Of a stretch of 7,848 bases of DNA, positions 1 through 5,858 are shown piece by piece (position 1 is the stretch's first letter; every line of letters starts with the position of its first letter). The DNA is taken from contig DPSI01000020.1 of the NCBI GenBank assembly GCA_003527165.1, forward strand, positions 1-7,848, read 5' to 3'. Under the pieces are notes generated by a model, which made no database searches, was not told where the DNA came from, and saw only the letters and a program-made list of their open reading frames with translations. This DNA comes from Pseudomonas sp. GTDB taxonomy: Bacteria; Pseudomonadota; Gammaproteobacteria; Pseudomonadales; Pseudomonadaceae. The position numbers and the translations under genes were made by a program.

Positions 1-986
1 CGGCTGGTGACGAACTTGCCTTCCTTGCCGCAGAACGGCGAATCGTTGACCTGGAAGGTCATGGATACGGTCGGCTCGTCGACGGTCAGTGGCTTCATCG
101 CTTCGACGTTGTTCTGGTCGCACAGGGTGTCGGAGATGAACAGCTCATCCATACCGCTGATGCAAACGATGTCGCCTGCGGTGGCTTCGTCAACGTCGAC
201 GCGATGCAGACCGTGGTGACCCATCAGCTTGAGGATACGGCCGTTACGCTTCTTGCCATGCATGTCGATGGCGGTGACCGGGGTGTTCGGCTTGACGCGA
301 CCGCGGGCGATACGGCCGACACCGATGATGCCGAGGAAGCTGTTGTAGTCCAGAGCGGAGATCTGCATCTGGAACGGGCCGTCGATATCGACCTGCGGGG
401 CCGGTACGTGGTCGACGATGGCCTGGTACAGCGGGGTCATGTCTTCGGCCATGTCGGTGTGATCCAGACCGGCAATGCCGTTCAGGGCCGAGGCGTAGAC
501 AACCTGGAAGTCCAGTTGCTCTTCGGTGGCGCCGAGGTTGTCGAACAGGTCGAAGATCTGATCCAGAACCCAGTCAGGACGCGCGCCCGGACGGTCAACC
601 TTGTTGATCACGACGATCGGACGCAGGCCGGCTTCGAAGGCCTTCTTGGTCACGAAGCGGGTTTGCGGCATCGGGCCGTCTTGGGCGTCGACCAGCAGCA
701 GTACCGAGTCGACCATCGACATCACACGCTCGACTTCACCGCCGAAGTCGGCGTGGCCTGGGGTGTCGACGATGTTGATGCGGTACTCGTTCCAGCGAAT
801 AGCGGTGTTCTTGGCCAGGATGGTGATGCCACGCTCTTTTTCCTGGTCATTGGAGTCCATCACGCGCTCATCGTTGAGCTCGCCGCGCTCCAGGGTGCCG
901 GACTGACGCAGGAGCTTGTCGACCAGGGTGGTTTTGCCATGGTCAACGTGGGCGATGATGGCAATGTTGCGTAGATTCTCGATCAC
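1..986 (-). CDS. typA: TypA/BipA ribosome-associated GTPase (3' end cut off by window)
   Basis: This is a translational GTPase of the EF-G/LepA superfamily that binds the ribosome. Family members support growth in the cold and under stress, and 50S assembly. About 328 residues are visible of a protein usually near 605, so the C-terminal part lies left of the window. The G domain carries the P-loop AHVDHGKTT (residues 12-20), the G2 motif ERGIT (51-55), G3 DTPGH (74-78) and G4 NKVD (128-131). A beta-barrel domain II follows and the window ends in the next domain. Translation begins [10 protein letters not shown] from a GTG codon at 986-984. I chose this start because it gives the usual TypA N-terminus directly before the P-loop strand. 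No clear Shine-Dalgarno sequence precedes it. It lies 168 bp downstream of thiI on the same strand, with a possible promoter of its own in the gap. Identity is secure; the start is probable. Confidence 0.96.
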   Translation of the reverse strand, partial: MIENLRNIAIIAHVDHGKTTLVDKLLRQSGTLERGELNDERVMDSNDQEKERGITILAKNTAIRWNEYRINIVDTPGHADFGGEVERVMSMVDSVLLLVDAQDGPMPQTRFVTKKAFEAGLRPIVVINKVDRPGARPDWVLDQIFDLFDNLGATEEQLDFQVVYASALNGIAGLDHTDMAEDMTPLYQAIVDHVPAPQVDIDGPFQMQISALDYNSFLGIIGVGRIARGRVKPNTPVTAIDMHGKKRNGRILKLMGHHGLHRVDVDEATAGDIVCISGMDELFISDTLCDQNNVEAMKPLTVDEPTVSMTFQVNDSPFCGKEGKFVTS

Positions 987-1006
987 AGTAGTGGTCTCGT
1001 AGTTGG

Positions 1007-1042
1007 GTTGGGCGACTCGGCAAATGCCTCAAGCGGCCCAAC
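1007..1042 (-). repeat. Stem-loop in the typA leader
   Basis: A perfect 7-bp inverted repeat, GTTGGGC (1007-1013) and GCCCAAC (1036-1042), encloses a smaller GGC-AAAT-GCC hairpin (1019-1028). If the leader is transcribed leftwards towards typA, this two-part stem-loop ends about 20 nt before the GTG start. No U-run follows, so it is not an intrinsic terminator. A role in controlling typA translation is possible but unproven. Confidence 0.4.
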
Positions 1043-1063
1043 GCGAAAAAATCGGATGAAGGG

Positions 1064-1092
1064 AATAAATCGTTAGCGACGTGTCGCGGCAA
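1064..1092 (-). promoter_or_regulatory. Possible sigma-70 promoter for typA
   Basis: Read on the minus strand, TTGCCG (1092-1087) and TTTATT (1069-1064) are exactly 17 bp apart. Each matches 4 of 6 bases of the sigma-70 -35 and -10 consensus. Transcription would start near 1057 and give a leader of about 70 nt before the GTG codon of typA. The -35 box lies inside a perfect inverted repeat (1085-1102). The match is moderate, so this is a plausible assignment only. Confidence 0.35.
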
Positions 1093-1102
1093 TTCAGCCG
1101 CG
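1076..1102. repeat. Overlapping inverted repeats between thiI and typA
   Basis: CGCGGC-AATTCA-GCCGCG (1085-1102) is a perfect 6-bp-arm hairpin. It shares three bases with GCGAC-GT-GTCGC (1076-1087), so the two could not fold at the same time. A further GGCGG-6-CCGCC hairpin lies at 1123-1138, just past the thiI stop. None is followed by a T-run in the direction of transcription, so no intrinsic terminator is called. They may be weak transcript-end structures, operators, or chance in GC-rich DNA. Confidence 0.4.
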
Positions 1103-1154
1103 AAGCGGGTCGGGAGGGCGGTGGCGGATACTGCCGCCCAGCAGGCCAGGCTGT

Positions 1155-2609
1155 TTAGCTCGGACGATAAACGCGCACATTGACATGCCCCTCACTCAAC
1201 AGATGATGAGCATGCAGGCGGCTCATGACACCTTTATCGCAATACAGCAGGTACTGGCGGTTCTCATCCAGCTCCTTGAAGCGGTTGTTCAGCGCATAGA
1301 ACGGCAGCGTTTGCACTTCGATGCCCTCCAATTGCAGAGGTTCGTCCTCAGCGGCATCGGGGTGACGGATGTCGATGACCACCTGACCAGCAGTCGCCTC
1401 GACCACTTCCTCCACCTGCAGATCCTGGCCCAGCTCGTCGATCACGCGATCGATGGCGACCTGGCGCGCATTCTCCAGGGCCCGTTCGAGAATGGCCATG
1501 TCGAACTGCTTCTCTTCGTGCTCGATACGGTAACGCTTGGCCTTGGTGGTCGGGTTCACCGAAATCACACCGCAATATTCGGGCATGTTCTTGGCGAATT
1601 CGGCGGTGCCGATCTCGAAGGCGGTGTCGATGATGTCCTGCTTGTGGCTGGCGATCAGCGGCCGCAACACCAGCATGTCGGTCGCCGAATCGATTACCGA
1701 AAGGTTGGGCAGCGTCTGGCTGGAGACCTGGGAAATCGCCTCGCCGGTGACCAGCGCGTCGATCTGCAGGCGCTCGGCAATCTGGGTCGAGGCACGCAGC
1801 ATCATGCGCTTGAGGACCACACCCATCTGGCTGTTGTCCACCTTTTCCAGAATCTCGCCAACCACTTCCTCGAAAGGCACGCTGATGAACAGTACGCGAT
1901 GCGAGCTGCCGTACTTCTTCCATAAATAGTGGGCGACTTCCATCACCCCTAGTTCATGGGCACGGCCACCGAGATTGAAGAAGCAGAAATGCGTCATCAG
2001 CCCGCGACGCATCATCTGGTAGGCCGCCACGGTGGAATCGAAACCACCGGACATCAGCACCAGGGTCTGCTCAAGCGCACCCAGCGGGTAACCGCCGATG
2101 CCGTCATGCTGCGCATGGATGACGAATAGACGCTGGTCGCGGATCTCCATCCGCACTTCGATTTCCGGCGCCTTCAACGAAATACCCGCGGCGCCGCACT
2201 GCTGTCGCAGCTGGCTGCCGACGTGGCGCTCGACATCCATCGAACTGAACGGGTGCTTGCCGGCGCGCTTGCAGCGAACGGCAAAGATCTTGCCGGTCAG
2301 CCGGTCGGCGAAGTGCGCCTTGCATTTCTCGAACACATCGTCCAGATCGCCCAGCGGGTACTCGTGGACTTCCAGACAATGGGCGATGCCCGGCGTGCAG
2401 CGCAGACGCTCGATCATTTCGTGCAGCGACTTCGGCGCGCTGAGCGCGGTTTCCACCTCGACGTTGTCCCACACCCCCTCCACCCGCAAGTCGGGATCAA
2501 GGTCGCGCAGCACGGTGCGGATGTTCTTCGCCAGTTGGCGAATGAAGCCCTTGCGCACCGGCGGGCTCTTGATGGTGATTTCTGGGAATACTTTGACGAT
2601 CAGCTTCAT
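1155..2609 (-). CDS. thiI: ThiI tRNA 4-thiouridine synthase / thiamine sulfurtransferase, long form with rhodanese domain
   Basis: This cytoplasmic enzyme adenylates U8 of tRNA and transfers persulfide sulfur from a cysteine desulfurase to make 4-thiouridine. Long forms also deliver sulfur for the thiazole ring of thiamine. The protein has 484 residues, close to E. coli ThiI (482). An N-terminal ferredoxin-like plus THUMP region spans roughly residues 1-170. The PP-loop SGGFDS is at 187-192. Cys346 in EYCGVIS corresponds to E. coli Cys344. The C-terminal rhodanese domain (about 400-484) carries the persulfide cysteine Cys457 in [10 protein letters not shown], equivalent to E. coli Cys456. All key residues are present, so both tRNA and thiamine roles are expected. 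The ATG at 2609 gives the normal N-terminus [15 protein letters not shown]; no strong Shine-Dalgarno sequence is seen. It is transcribed away from glnA and towards typA. Confidence 0.97.
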   Translation of the reverse strand: MKLIVKVFPEITIKSPPVRKGFIRQLAKNIRTVLRDLDPDLRVEGVWDNVEVETALSAPKSLHEMIERLRCTPGIAHCLEVHEYPLGDLDDVFEKCKAHFADRLTGKIFAVRCKRAGKHPFSSMDVERHVGSQLRQQCGAAGISLKAPEIEVRMEIRDQRLFVIHAQHDGIGGYPLGALEQTLVLMSGGFDSTVAAYQMMRRGLMTHFCFFNLGGRAHELGVMEVAHYLWKKYGSSHRVLFISVPFEEVVGEILEKVDNSQMGVVLKRMMLRASTQIAERLQIDALVTGEAISQVSSQTLPNLSVIDSATDMLVLRPLIASHKQDIIDTAFEIGTAEFAKNMPEYCGVISVNPTTKAKRYRIEHEEKQFDMAILERALENARQVAIDRVIDELGQDLQVEEVVEATAGQVVIDIRHPDAAEDEPLQLEGIEVQTLPFYALNNRFKELDENRQYLLYCDKGVMSRLHAHHLLSEGHVNVRVYRPS

Positions 2610-2653
2610 GGAAACAGCGCGTGCGCCGACAAGGCGTAAAAAGAGGGGGGCGG

Positions 2654-2659
2654 AGTATA
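2654..2659 (-). promoter_or_regulatory. Possible -10 element for thiI
   Basis: On the minus strand TATACT (2659-2654) matches the sigma-70 -10 consensus at 5 of 6 bases and lies about 45 nt before the thiI start. No convincing -35 box is found at 16-18 bp. This is the best candidate in the thiI half of the divergent spacer, but the evidence is weak. Confidence 0.25.
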
Positions 2660-2706
2660 TCGGAAATTGATCAAGCTTTAGTCAGTTTTCTGAAGCCCGC
2701 CCGTGC

Positions 2707-2723
2707 TGCACCCAAATTGAACA
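2707..2723 (+). promoter_or_regulatory. Weak NtrC-type site (distal) upstream of glnA
   Basis: TGCACCCAAATTGAACA has a full left half-site (TGCACC) but a degenerate right half compared with the enteric NtrC pattern TGCACCA-N3-TGGTGCA; about 12 of 17 positions agree. Its centre (2715) is 31 bp, about three helical turns, from the stronger proximal dyad. That spacing resembles the paired NtrC sites of the E. coli glnA enhancer, and is the main reason for calling it. Confidence 0.45.
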
Positions 2724-2737
2724 AACAGACACAGCGG

Positions 2738-2754
2738 CGCACCAATAAAGTGCA
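2738..2754 (+). promoter_or_regulatory. NtrC-binding dyad (proximal) upstream of glnA
   Basis: CGCACCAATAAAGTGCA contains the dyad GCAC(CA)...GTGC expected for NtrC, with a complete left half (GCACCA) and four intact bases of the right half. Its centre is about 118 bp upstream of the start predicted from the sigma-54 promoter, a typical enhancer distance. With the weaker partner at 2707-2723 it forms a likely enhancer for NtrC oligomers. It also lies about 130 bp from the thiI start, so an effect on that gene cannot be excluded. Confidence 0.65.
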
Positions 2755-2761
2755 TAAAAAC

Positions 2762-2776
2762 GCAGATATCATCTGC
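2762..2776. repeat. Perfect inverted repeat between enhancer and glnA promoter
   Basis: GCAGAT-ATC-ATCTGC is a 15-bp dyad with perfect 6-bp arms. It starts 8 bp after the proximal NtrC-type dyad. It also contains TATCAT (2767-2772), a 5-of-6 match to a sigma-70 -10 box whose -35 region would fall in the NtrC site but is poor. It could be an operator or part of a nitrogen-rich promoter; I do not recognise the binding protein. Confidence 0.35.
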
Positions 2777-2836
2777 TCAGGAGCCTGTCCTACCGGCGAA
2801 CTACCGTTTTCCGGCGCCCGGACCCAATACGGAGCA

Positions 2837-2853
2837 CTGGCATGCAATTTGCT
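2837..2853 (+). promoter_or_regulatory. Sigma-54 (-24/-12) promoter for glnA
   Basis: CTGGCATGCAATTTGCT matches the sigma-54 consensus YTGGCACGRNNNTTGCW at all fixed positions but two (CAC reads CAT, and R is C). The invariant GG (2839-2840) and GC (2851-2852) are separated by exactly 10 bp as required. Transcription should begin near 2864, leaving a leader of about 85 nt before the glnA start. With the upstream NtrC-type sites this is the classical layout of a nitrogen-limitation promoter. Confidence 0.85.
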
Positions 2854-2909
2854 CTCTTGTGAGGCAGGTCGCCTTGGCGGAACATCGCCGCCCGGCTTCA
2901 CCCTGATTC

Positions 2910-2931
2910 GGAAGCAACCTGTCACGCTTCC
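2910..2931 (+). repeat. Small stem-loop in the glnA leader next to the ribosome binding site
   Basis: GGAAGC (2910-2915) and GCTTCC (2926-2931) form a perfect 6-bp stem with a 10-nt loop. It ends 7 nt before the Shine-Dalgarno GGAG at 2939-2942. It leaves the binding site free, so it may stabilise the transcript or present the site. No known riboswitch is recognised. Confidence 0.3.
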
Positions 2932-2948
2932 ACCACTTGGAGAACACC

Positions 2949-4355
2949 ATGTCGAAGTCGCTTCAACTGATCAAAGATTACGATGTGAAGTGGATTGATC
3001 TGCGCTTCACGGATACCAAAGGCAAGCAGCACCACGTCACCATTCCGGCTCGTGATGCTCAGGATGAAGACTTCTTCGAGCATGGCAAGATGTTCGACGG
3101 CTCCTCGATCCATGGCTGGAAGGGCATCGAAGCCTCCGACATGATCCTGATGCCGGTCGACGAAACCGCTGTGCTGGACCCGTTCACCGAAGAGCCGACC
3201 CTGATCCTGGTCTGCGACATTGTCGAGCCGAGCACCATGCAGGGCTACGACCGCGATCCGCGCTCGATCGCCAAGCGCGCCGAGGAATTCCTCAAGTCCA
3301 CCGGCATCGGTGACACCGTATTCGTCGGCCCGGAGCCGGAGTTCTTCATCTTCGACGAAGTGAAGTTCAAGTCCGACATCTCCGGCTCCATGTTCAAGAT
3401 CTTCTCCGAACAGGGTTCCTGGAACACCGACGCCGACATCGAGGGCGGCAACAAGGGCCATCGTCCGGCAGTCAAGGGCGGTTACTTCCCGGTCCCGCCG
3501 TGCGACCACGACCACGAAATCCGTACCGCCATGTGCAACGCCATGGAAGAAATGGGCCTGGTCGTCGAAGTGCATCACCACGAAGTGGCGACTGCCGGTC
3601 AGAACGAAATCGGCGTCAAGTTCAACACGCTGGTCAACAAGGCTGACGAAGTTCAGACCCTGAAGTACTGCGTGCATAACGTTGCCGATGCCTACGGCAA
3701 GACTGCGACGTTCATGCCCAAGCCCCTGTACGGCGACAACGGCTCCGGCATGCACGTACACATGTCCATCTCCAAGGATGGCAAGAACACCTTCTCCGGC
3801 GAAGGCTATGCCGGTCTGTCCGAGACCGCTCTGTACTTCATCGGCGGCATCATCAAGCACGGTAAGGCCCTGAACGGCTTCACCAACCCGTCGACTAACT
3901 CCTACAAGCGTCTGGTCCCGGGCTTCGAAGCACCGGTCATGCTGGCCTACTCGGCTCGCAACCGCTCCGCCTCGATCCGCATCCCGTACGTGGCCAGCCC
4001 GAAGGCGCGCCGCATCGAAGCGCGTTTCCCGGACCCGGCTGCCAACCCCTACCTGGCCTTCTCCGCACTGCTGATGGCCGGTATCGACGGTATACAGAAC
4101 AAGATTCATCCCGGCGATGCTGCCGACAAGAACCTCTACGATCTGCCGCCGGAAGAAGGCAAGCTGATCCCGCAGGTTTGCGGCAGCCTGAAGGAAGCCC
4201 TGGAAGAACTCGACAAGGGCCGCGCGTTCCTGACCAAGGGCGGCGTGTTCAGCGACGACTTCATCGATGCCTACCTCGAACTGAAGAGCGAGGAAGAAAT
4301 CAAGGTCCGCACCTTCGTGCACCCGCTGGAATACGACCTGTACTACAGCGTCTAA
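2949..4355 (+). CDS. glnA: Type I glutamine synthetase
   Basis: GlnA condenses glutamate and ammonium to glutamine using ATP and is the main ammonium-assimilating enzyme under nitrogen limitation; GSI enzymes are cytoplasmic dodecamers. The protein has 468 residues, the usual size. Numbering coincides with Salmonella GlnA: catalytic Asp50 and Glu327, metal ligands Glu129, Glu131, Glu212, Glu220, His269 and Glu357, and Arg339, Arg344 and Arg359 near the active site. Tyr397 (KNLYDLPP) is the adenylylation site, so the enzyme is expected to be controlled by GlnE (GSI-beta). The ATG at 2949 gives [10 protein letters not shown] and has GGAG 6 nt upstream (2939-2942). A TTG 12 nt earlier overlaps that Shine-Dalgarno and is unlikely to be used. 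Transcription is predicted from the sigma-54 promoter at 2837-2853, and the gene is followed by a strong terminator. Confidence 0.99.
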   Translation: MSKSLQLIKDYDVKWIDLRFTDTKGKQHHVTIPARDAQDEDFFEHGKMFDGSSIHGWKGIEASDMILMPVDETAVLDPFTEEPTLILVCDIVEPSTMQGYDRDPRSIAKRAEEFLKSTGIGDTVFVGPEPEFFIFDEVKFKSDISGSMFKIFSEQGSWNTDADIEGGNKGHRPAVKGGYFPVPPCDHDHEIRTAMCNAMEEMGLVVEVHHHEVATAGQNEIGVKFNTLVNKADEVQTLKYCVHNVADAYGKTATFMPKPLYGDNGSGMHVHMSISKDGKNTFSGEGYAGLSETALYFIGGIIKHGKALNGFTNPSTNSYKRLVPGFEAPVMLAYSARNRSASIRIPYVASPKARRIEARFPDPAANPYLAFSALLMAGIDGIQNKIHPGDAADKNLYDLPPEEGKLIPQVCGSLKEALEELDKGRAFLTKGGVFSDDFIDAYLELKSEEEIKVRTFVHPLEYDLYYSV

Positions 4356-4372
4356 GCCGGTCCGCGTGACAG

Positions 4373-4397
4373 AAAAGCCTCCTTCGGGAGGCTTTTT
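4373..4397 (+). terminator. Intrinsic terminator after glnA
   Basis: A perfect 10-bp stem (AAAAGCCTCC / GGAGGCTTTT) closes a stable TTCG tetraloop at 4383-4386 and runs into five T residues (4393-4397). It starts 17 nt after the glnA stop codon. This is a textbook Rho-independent terminator. Because the stem begins with A residues it could also act on leftward transcripts. It should limit read-through from glnA into the downstream genes. Confidence 0.93.
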
Positions 4398-4537
4398 GGT
4401 TTCTGCCAGGTCATCAGGCAAGACGCCGCTGCCTTCGCCACGCGCCGGAGTGGCATCGGTCCCAAATCGCAACGCTCAGACTTGCCTAGTCGCCAGAGCG
4501 GTGCAAGGCTTCGTGCATCCCACCCGCGGAGCTTCCC

Positions 4538-5062
4538 ATGCGCATCGCATTGTTCAGCCTGCTATTGCTCGTCACGATCCCGGCCTTGGCGCAGATCTAC
4601 AAATACACCGACGACAAGGGCAACACGGTGTTTACCAATCAACCACCAGAGGGCGTCGCCACCGACAAAGTCGAGTTACCGCCGGCCAACACGGTCAACA
4701 TCCAGACACCCGAACCGCCACCGCCGCTGGAGCGTGAACAGGACAGCGATCGACAGCAGCCATATCGGAGCCTGTCCATCGGCGGCATTTCCGATGAACA
4801 GGCGCTGCGTGCCAACAACGGCACCTTTATCGTCAGCGCCCAACTCGACCCACCGCTGCAAAAGGGCCATCAGATTCGCTTTCTGCTCGACGGCATTCCA
4901 CAGGCAGCGCCGAGCGGCGCCACCGCCCTGCAACTGAACAACGTCGATCGCGGCACCCACTTGCTGGAAATCGAAGTGCTCAGCGGTGATCGAGTGTTGC
5001 AGCGCAGCGCCGAAGAATTCACCGTGCAGCGGGTCCATACCTCCAGTCCGGCGCATAGATGA
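4538..5062 (+). CDS. Exported DUF4124-type protein, first of a tandem pair
   Basis: This is a 174-residue protein of unknown function. A signal peptide (residues 1-18, cleavage predicted after ALA and before QIYKY) sends it out of the cytoplasm, so a periplasmic or envelope location is inferred. The mature N-terminus YKYTDDKGNTVFTNQPPEG (21-39) is the hallmark of DUF4124. A proline-rich linker follows (about 57-63, five prolines), then a beta-rich module (about 90-165) that may be an immunoglobulin-like fold, with FLLDGIP and DRGTHLLEIEV. The mature part has no cysteine, so it is not a lipoprotein. GGAG at 4528-4531, 6 nt before the ATG, supports the start. Its last codons overlap the next gene by 4 bp (ATGA), indicating one operon. 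No clear promoter was found in 4398-4537. The family call is from motif recall; the function is not known. Confidence 0.88.
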   Translation: MRIALFSLLLLVTIPALAQIYKYTDDKGNTVFTNQPPEGVATDKVELPPANTVNIQTPEPPPPLEREQDSDRQQPYRSLSIGGISDEQALRANNGTFIVSAQLDPPLQKGHQIRFLLDGIPQAAPSGATALQLNNVDRGTHLLEIEVLSGDRVLQRSAEEFTVQRVHTSSPAHR

Positions 5063-5691
5063 AAACGATCGCCAGATTCGGTCTGCTCGGCCTGCTGTCG
5101 GCGCTCGCGCTGTCTGCCAATGCCGGGATCTATACCTACACCGACGCACAGGGTAATCGCGTGTTCACCGATCGCCCCGAGGGTCGGGCGGTCGAATCGA
5201 TCGAAGCCAGACCGGTCAACAGCATGCCCGCTCAGCCGGTAGTGCCACCGGCCGCATCCCGCGAAGCGCCGCGCGAGCCCAGCTTCGCTTACCAACTGCT
5301 CGATATTGCCCAGCCAGAGCCCGACGCCACGATCCGCAACAACGCCGGCGCGCTATCCATTCATGTAACCAGCGAACCCGCTTTGCAACCCGACCATCTG
5401 TACCGCCTGCTGCTCGATGGCCGTCCGGTAGCGCCGGACGGTAGCGAACCCGCCTTCGCGCTTCACAATATCGATCGCGGTAGCCATCAGTTGGTCGTGG
5501 AGGTTGTCGATAACCAAGGGCAGACGTTGCAACGCAGCCCGCCGCGCATCTTTCATCTGCTACGCACCTCACTTGCGCAGCGACGCATTGTCAATCCGTG
5601 CAAAAAGGGCGAATACGGTATTCGCCCCGAATGCCCGTCGTGGGACAAACCCAAAGAAAAGAAAGATATTCCCTTCGTGCCCTTTCTGTGA
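5059..5691 (+). CDS. Exported DUF4124-type protein, second of a tandem pair, with a basic cysteine-containing tail
   Basis: This 210-residue protein is a paralogue of the one just upstream. It has a signal peptide (1-22, likely cleavage ANA before GIYTY), the DUF4124 core YTYTDAQGNRVFTDRPEG (25-42), a Pro/Ala-rich linker (49-75) and a beta-rich module (about 90-168). Shared elements in the same order include YRLLLDGRP versus IRFLLDGIP and DRGSHQLVVEV...LQRS versus DRGTHLLEIEV...LQRS. Unlike its partner it adds a tail (169-210) with two cysteines (181 and 192), which could form a disulfide in the periplasm, and a Lys/Pro-rich end. The ATG overlaps the upstream stop (ATGA), so translation is probably coupled. 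The gene ends 9 bp before an NtrC-type dyad. Function is unknown; envelope export is inferred from the signal peptide. Confidence 0.88.
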   Translation: MKTIARFGLLGLLSALALSANAGIYTYTDAQGNRVFTDRPEGRAVESIEARPVNSMPAQPVVPPAASREAPREPSFAYQLLDIAQPEPDATIRNNAGALSIHVTSEPALQPDHLYRLLLDGRPVAPDGSEPAFALHNIDRGSHQLVVEVVDNQGQTLQRSPPRIFHLLRTSLAQRRIVNPCKKGEYGIRPECPSWDKPKEKKDIPFVPFL

Positions 5692-5699
5692 TCATTCTA

Positions 5700-5716
5700 T
5701 GCACCTGAATGGTGCG
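5700..5716 (+). promoter_or_regulatory. NtrC-binding dyad upstream of ntrBC
   Basis: TGCACCTGAATGGTGCG carries perfect arms GCACC / GGTGC with the 5-bp spacing of NtrC sites, and is the best-formed such dyad in the window. Its centre (5708) is about 129 bp upstream of the start predicted from the sigma-54-like promoter at 5810-5826. It fits an enhancer through which NtrC controls its own operon. A dyad this strong at a conserved distance is unlikely to be chance, but binding is inferred. Confidence 0.7.
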
Positions 5717-5745
5717 CAGGCTGGGCCAATCTGTTTCACCCCTGT

Positions 5746-5803
5746 CTTTTTTGGCGACGCCCCGCTCTGGAGCGCTAGCGCGCACGGCGCCGCGCCGAAA
5801 AAG
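5746..5803. repeat. Long inverted repeat with nested palindromes before ntrB
   Basis: CTTTTTTGGCG (5746-5756) and CGCCGAAAAAG (5793-5803) are inverted copies with 10 of 11 pairs; the odd pair is G-T, which is allowed in RNA. Inside lie CGCTC-TG-GAGCG (5763-5774), the 10-bp palindrome GCGCTAGCGC (5772-5781) and GGCGCC (5786-5791). The palindromic hexamer AGCGCT occurs at 5771-5776 and again at 5804-5809. The T-run lies 5' and the A-run 3' of the stem, the reverse of an intrinsic terminator. The element fills the space between the NtrC dyad and the ntrB promoter. Confidence 0.55.
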
Positions 5804-5809
5804 AGCGCT

Positions 5810-5826
5810 TTGGTTTGCTTCTTGCA
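5810..5826 (+). promoter_or_regulatory. Sigma-54-like promoter for ntrBC
   Basis: TTGGTTTGCTTCTTGCA has the invariant GG (5812-5813) and GC (5824-5825) separated by exactly 10 bp, a good -12 block (TTGCA) and TTGG at -24. The usual CAC after GG is replaced by TTT, so it should be weaker than the glnA promoter. Transcription would start near 5837, about 22 nt before the ntrB ATG. The correctly placed NtrC dyad upstream strengthens the call. Confidence 0.55.
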
Positions 5827-5858
5827 TTTCCCGTCTTACCCATCGGATGCAGACAGCC

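Noticed and set aside
204..974. A 256-codon open frame on the plus strand across typA
   Set aside because: The minus strand encodes all TypA G motifs in one continuous frame, so this frame is its antisense shadow.
1185..1925. Open frame on the plus strand across thiI
   Set aside because: It is antisense to the well-supported thiI gene and shows no domain signature or ribosome binding site.
2668..2680. IHF site resembling WATCAANNNNTTR upstream of glnA
   Set aside because: GATCAAGCTTTAG misses the first position and part of the TTR end. It also lies outside the stretch between enhancer and promoter where IHF would be expected to bend the DNA.
2922..4472. A 516-codon open frame on the minus strand across glnA
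   Set aside because: It mirrors the highly conserved glnA gene. Long antisense frames are common opposite GC-rich, codon-biased genes. Its translation is low in recognisable motifs and rich in Val/Asp/His, as expected of a shadow.
4450..4473. Sigma-54 promoter before the first DUF4124-type gene, around TGGCAT
   Set aside because: TGGCAT resembles a -24 block, but no GC occurs 10 bp after the GG, so the required spacing is missing.
5746..5803. Intrinsic terminator after the second DUF4124-type gene
   Set aside because: The T-run precedes the stem and the A-run follows it in the direction of transcription, the opposite of a Rho-independent terminator.
5709..5858. N-terminal extension of NtrB from an upstream in-frame ATG at 5709
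   Set aside because: The extra 50 residues are Arg/Ala-rich, unlike the NtrB N-terminus, and run through the palindromes and the sigma-54-like promoter. The PAS domain begins right after the ATG at 5859.
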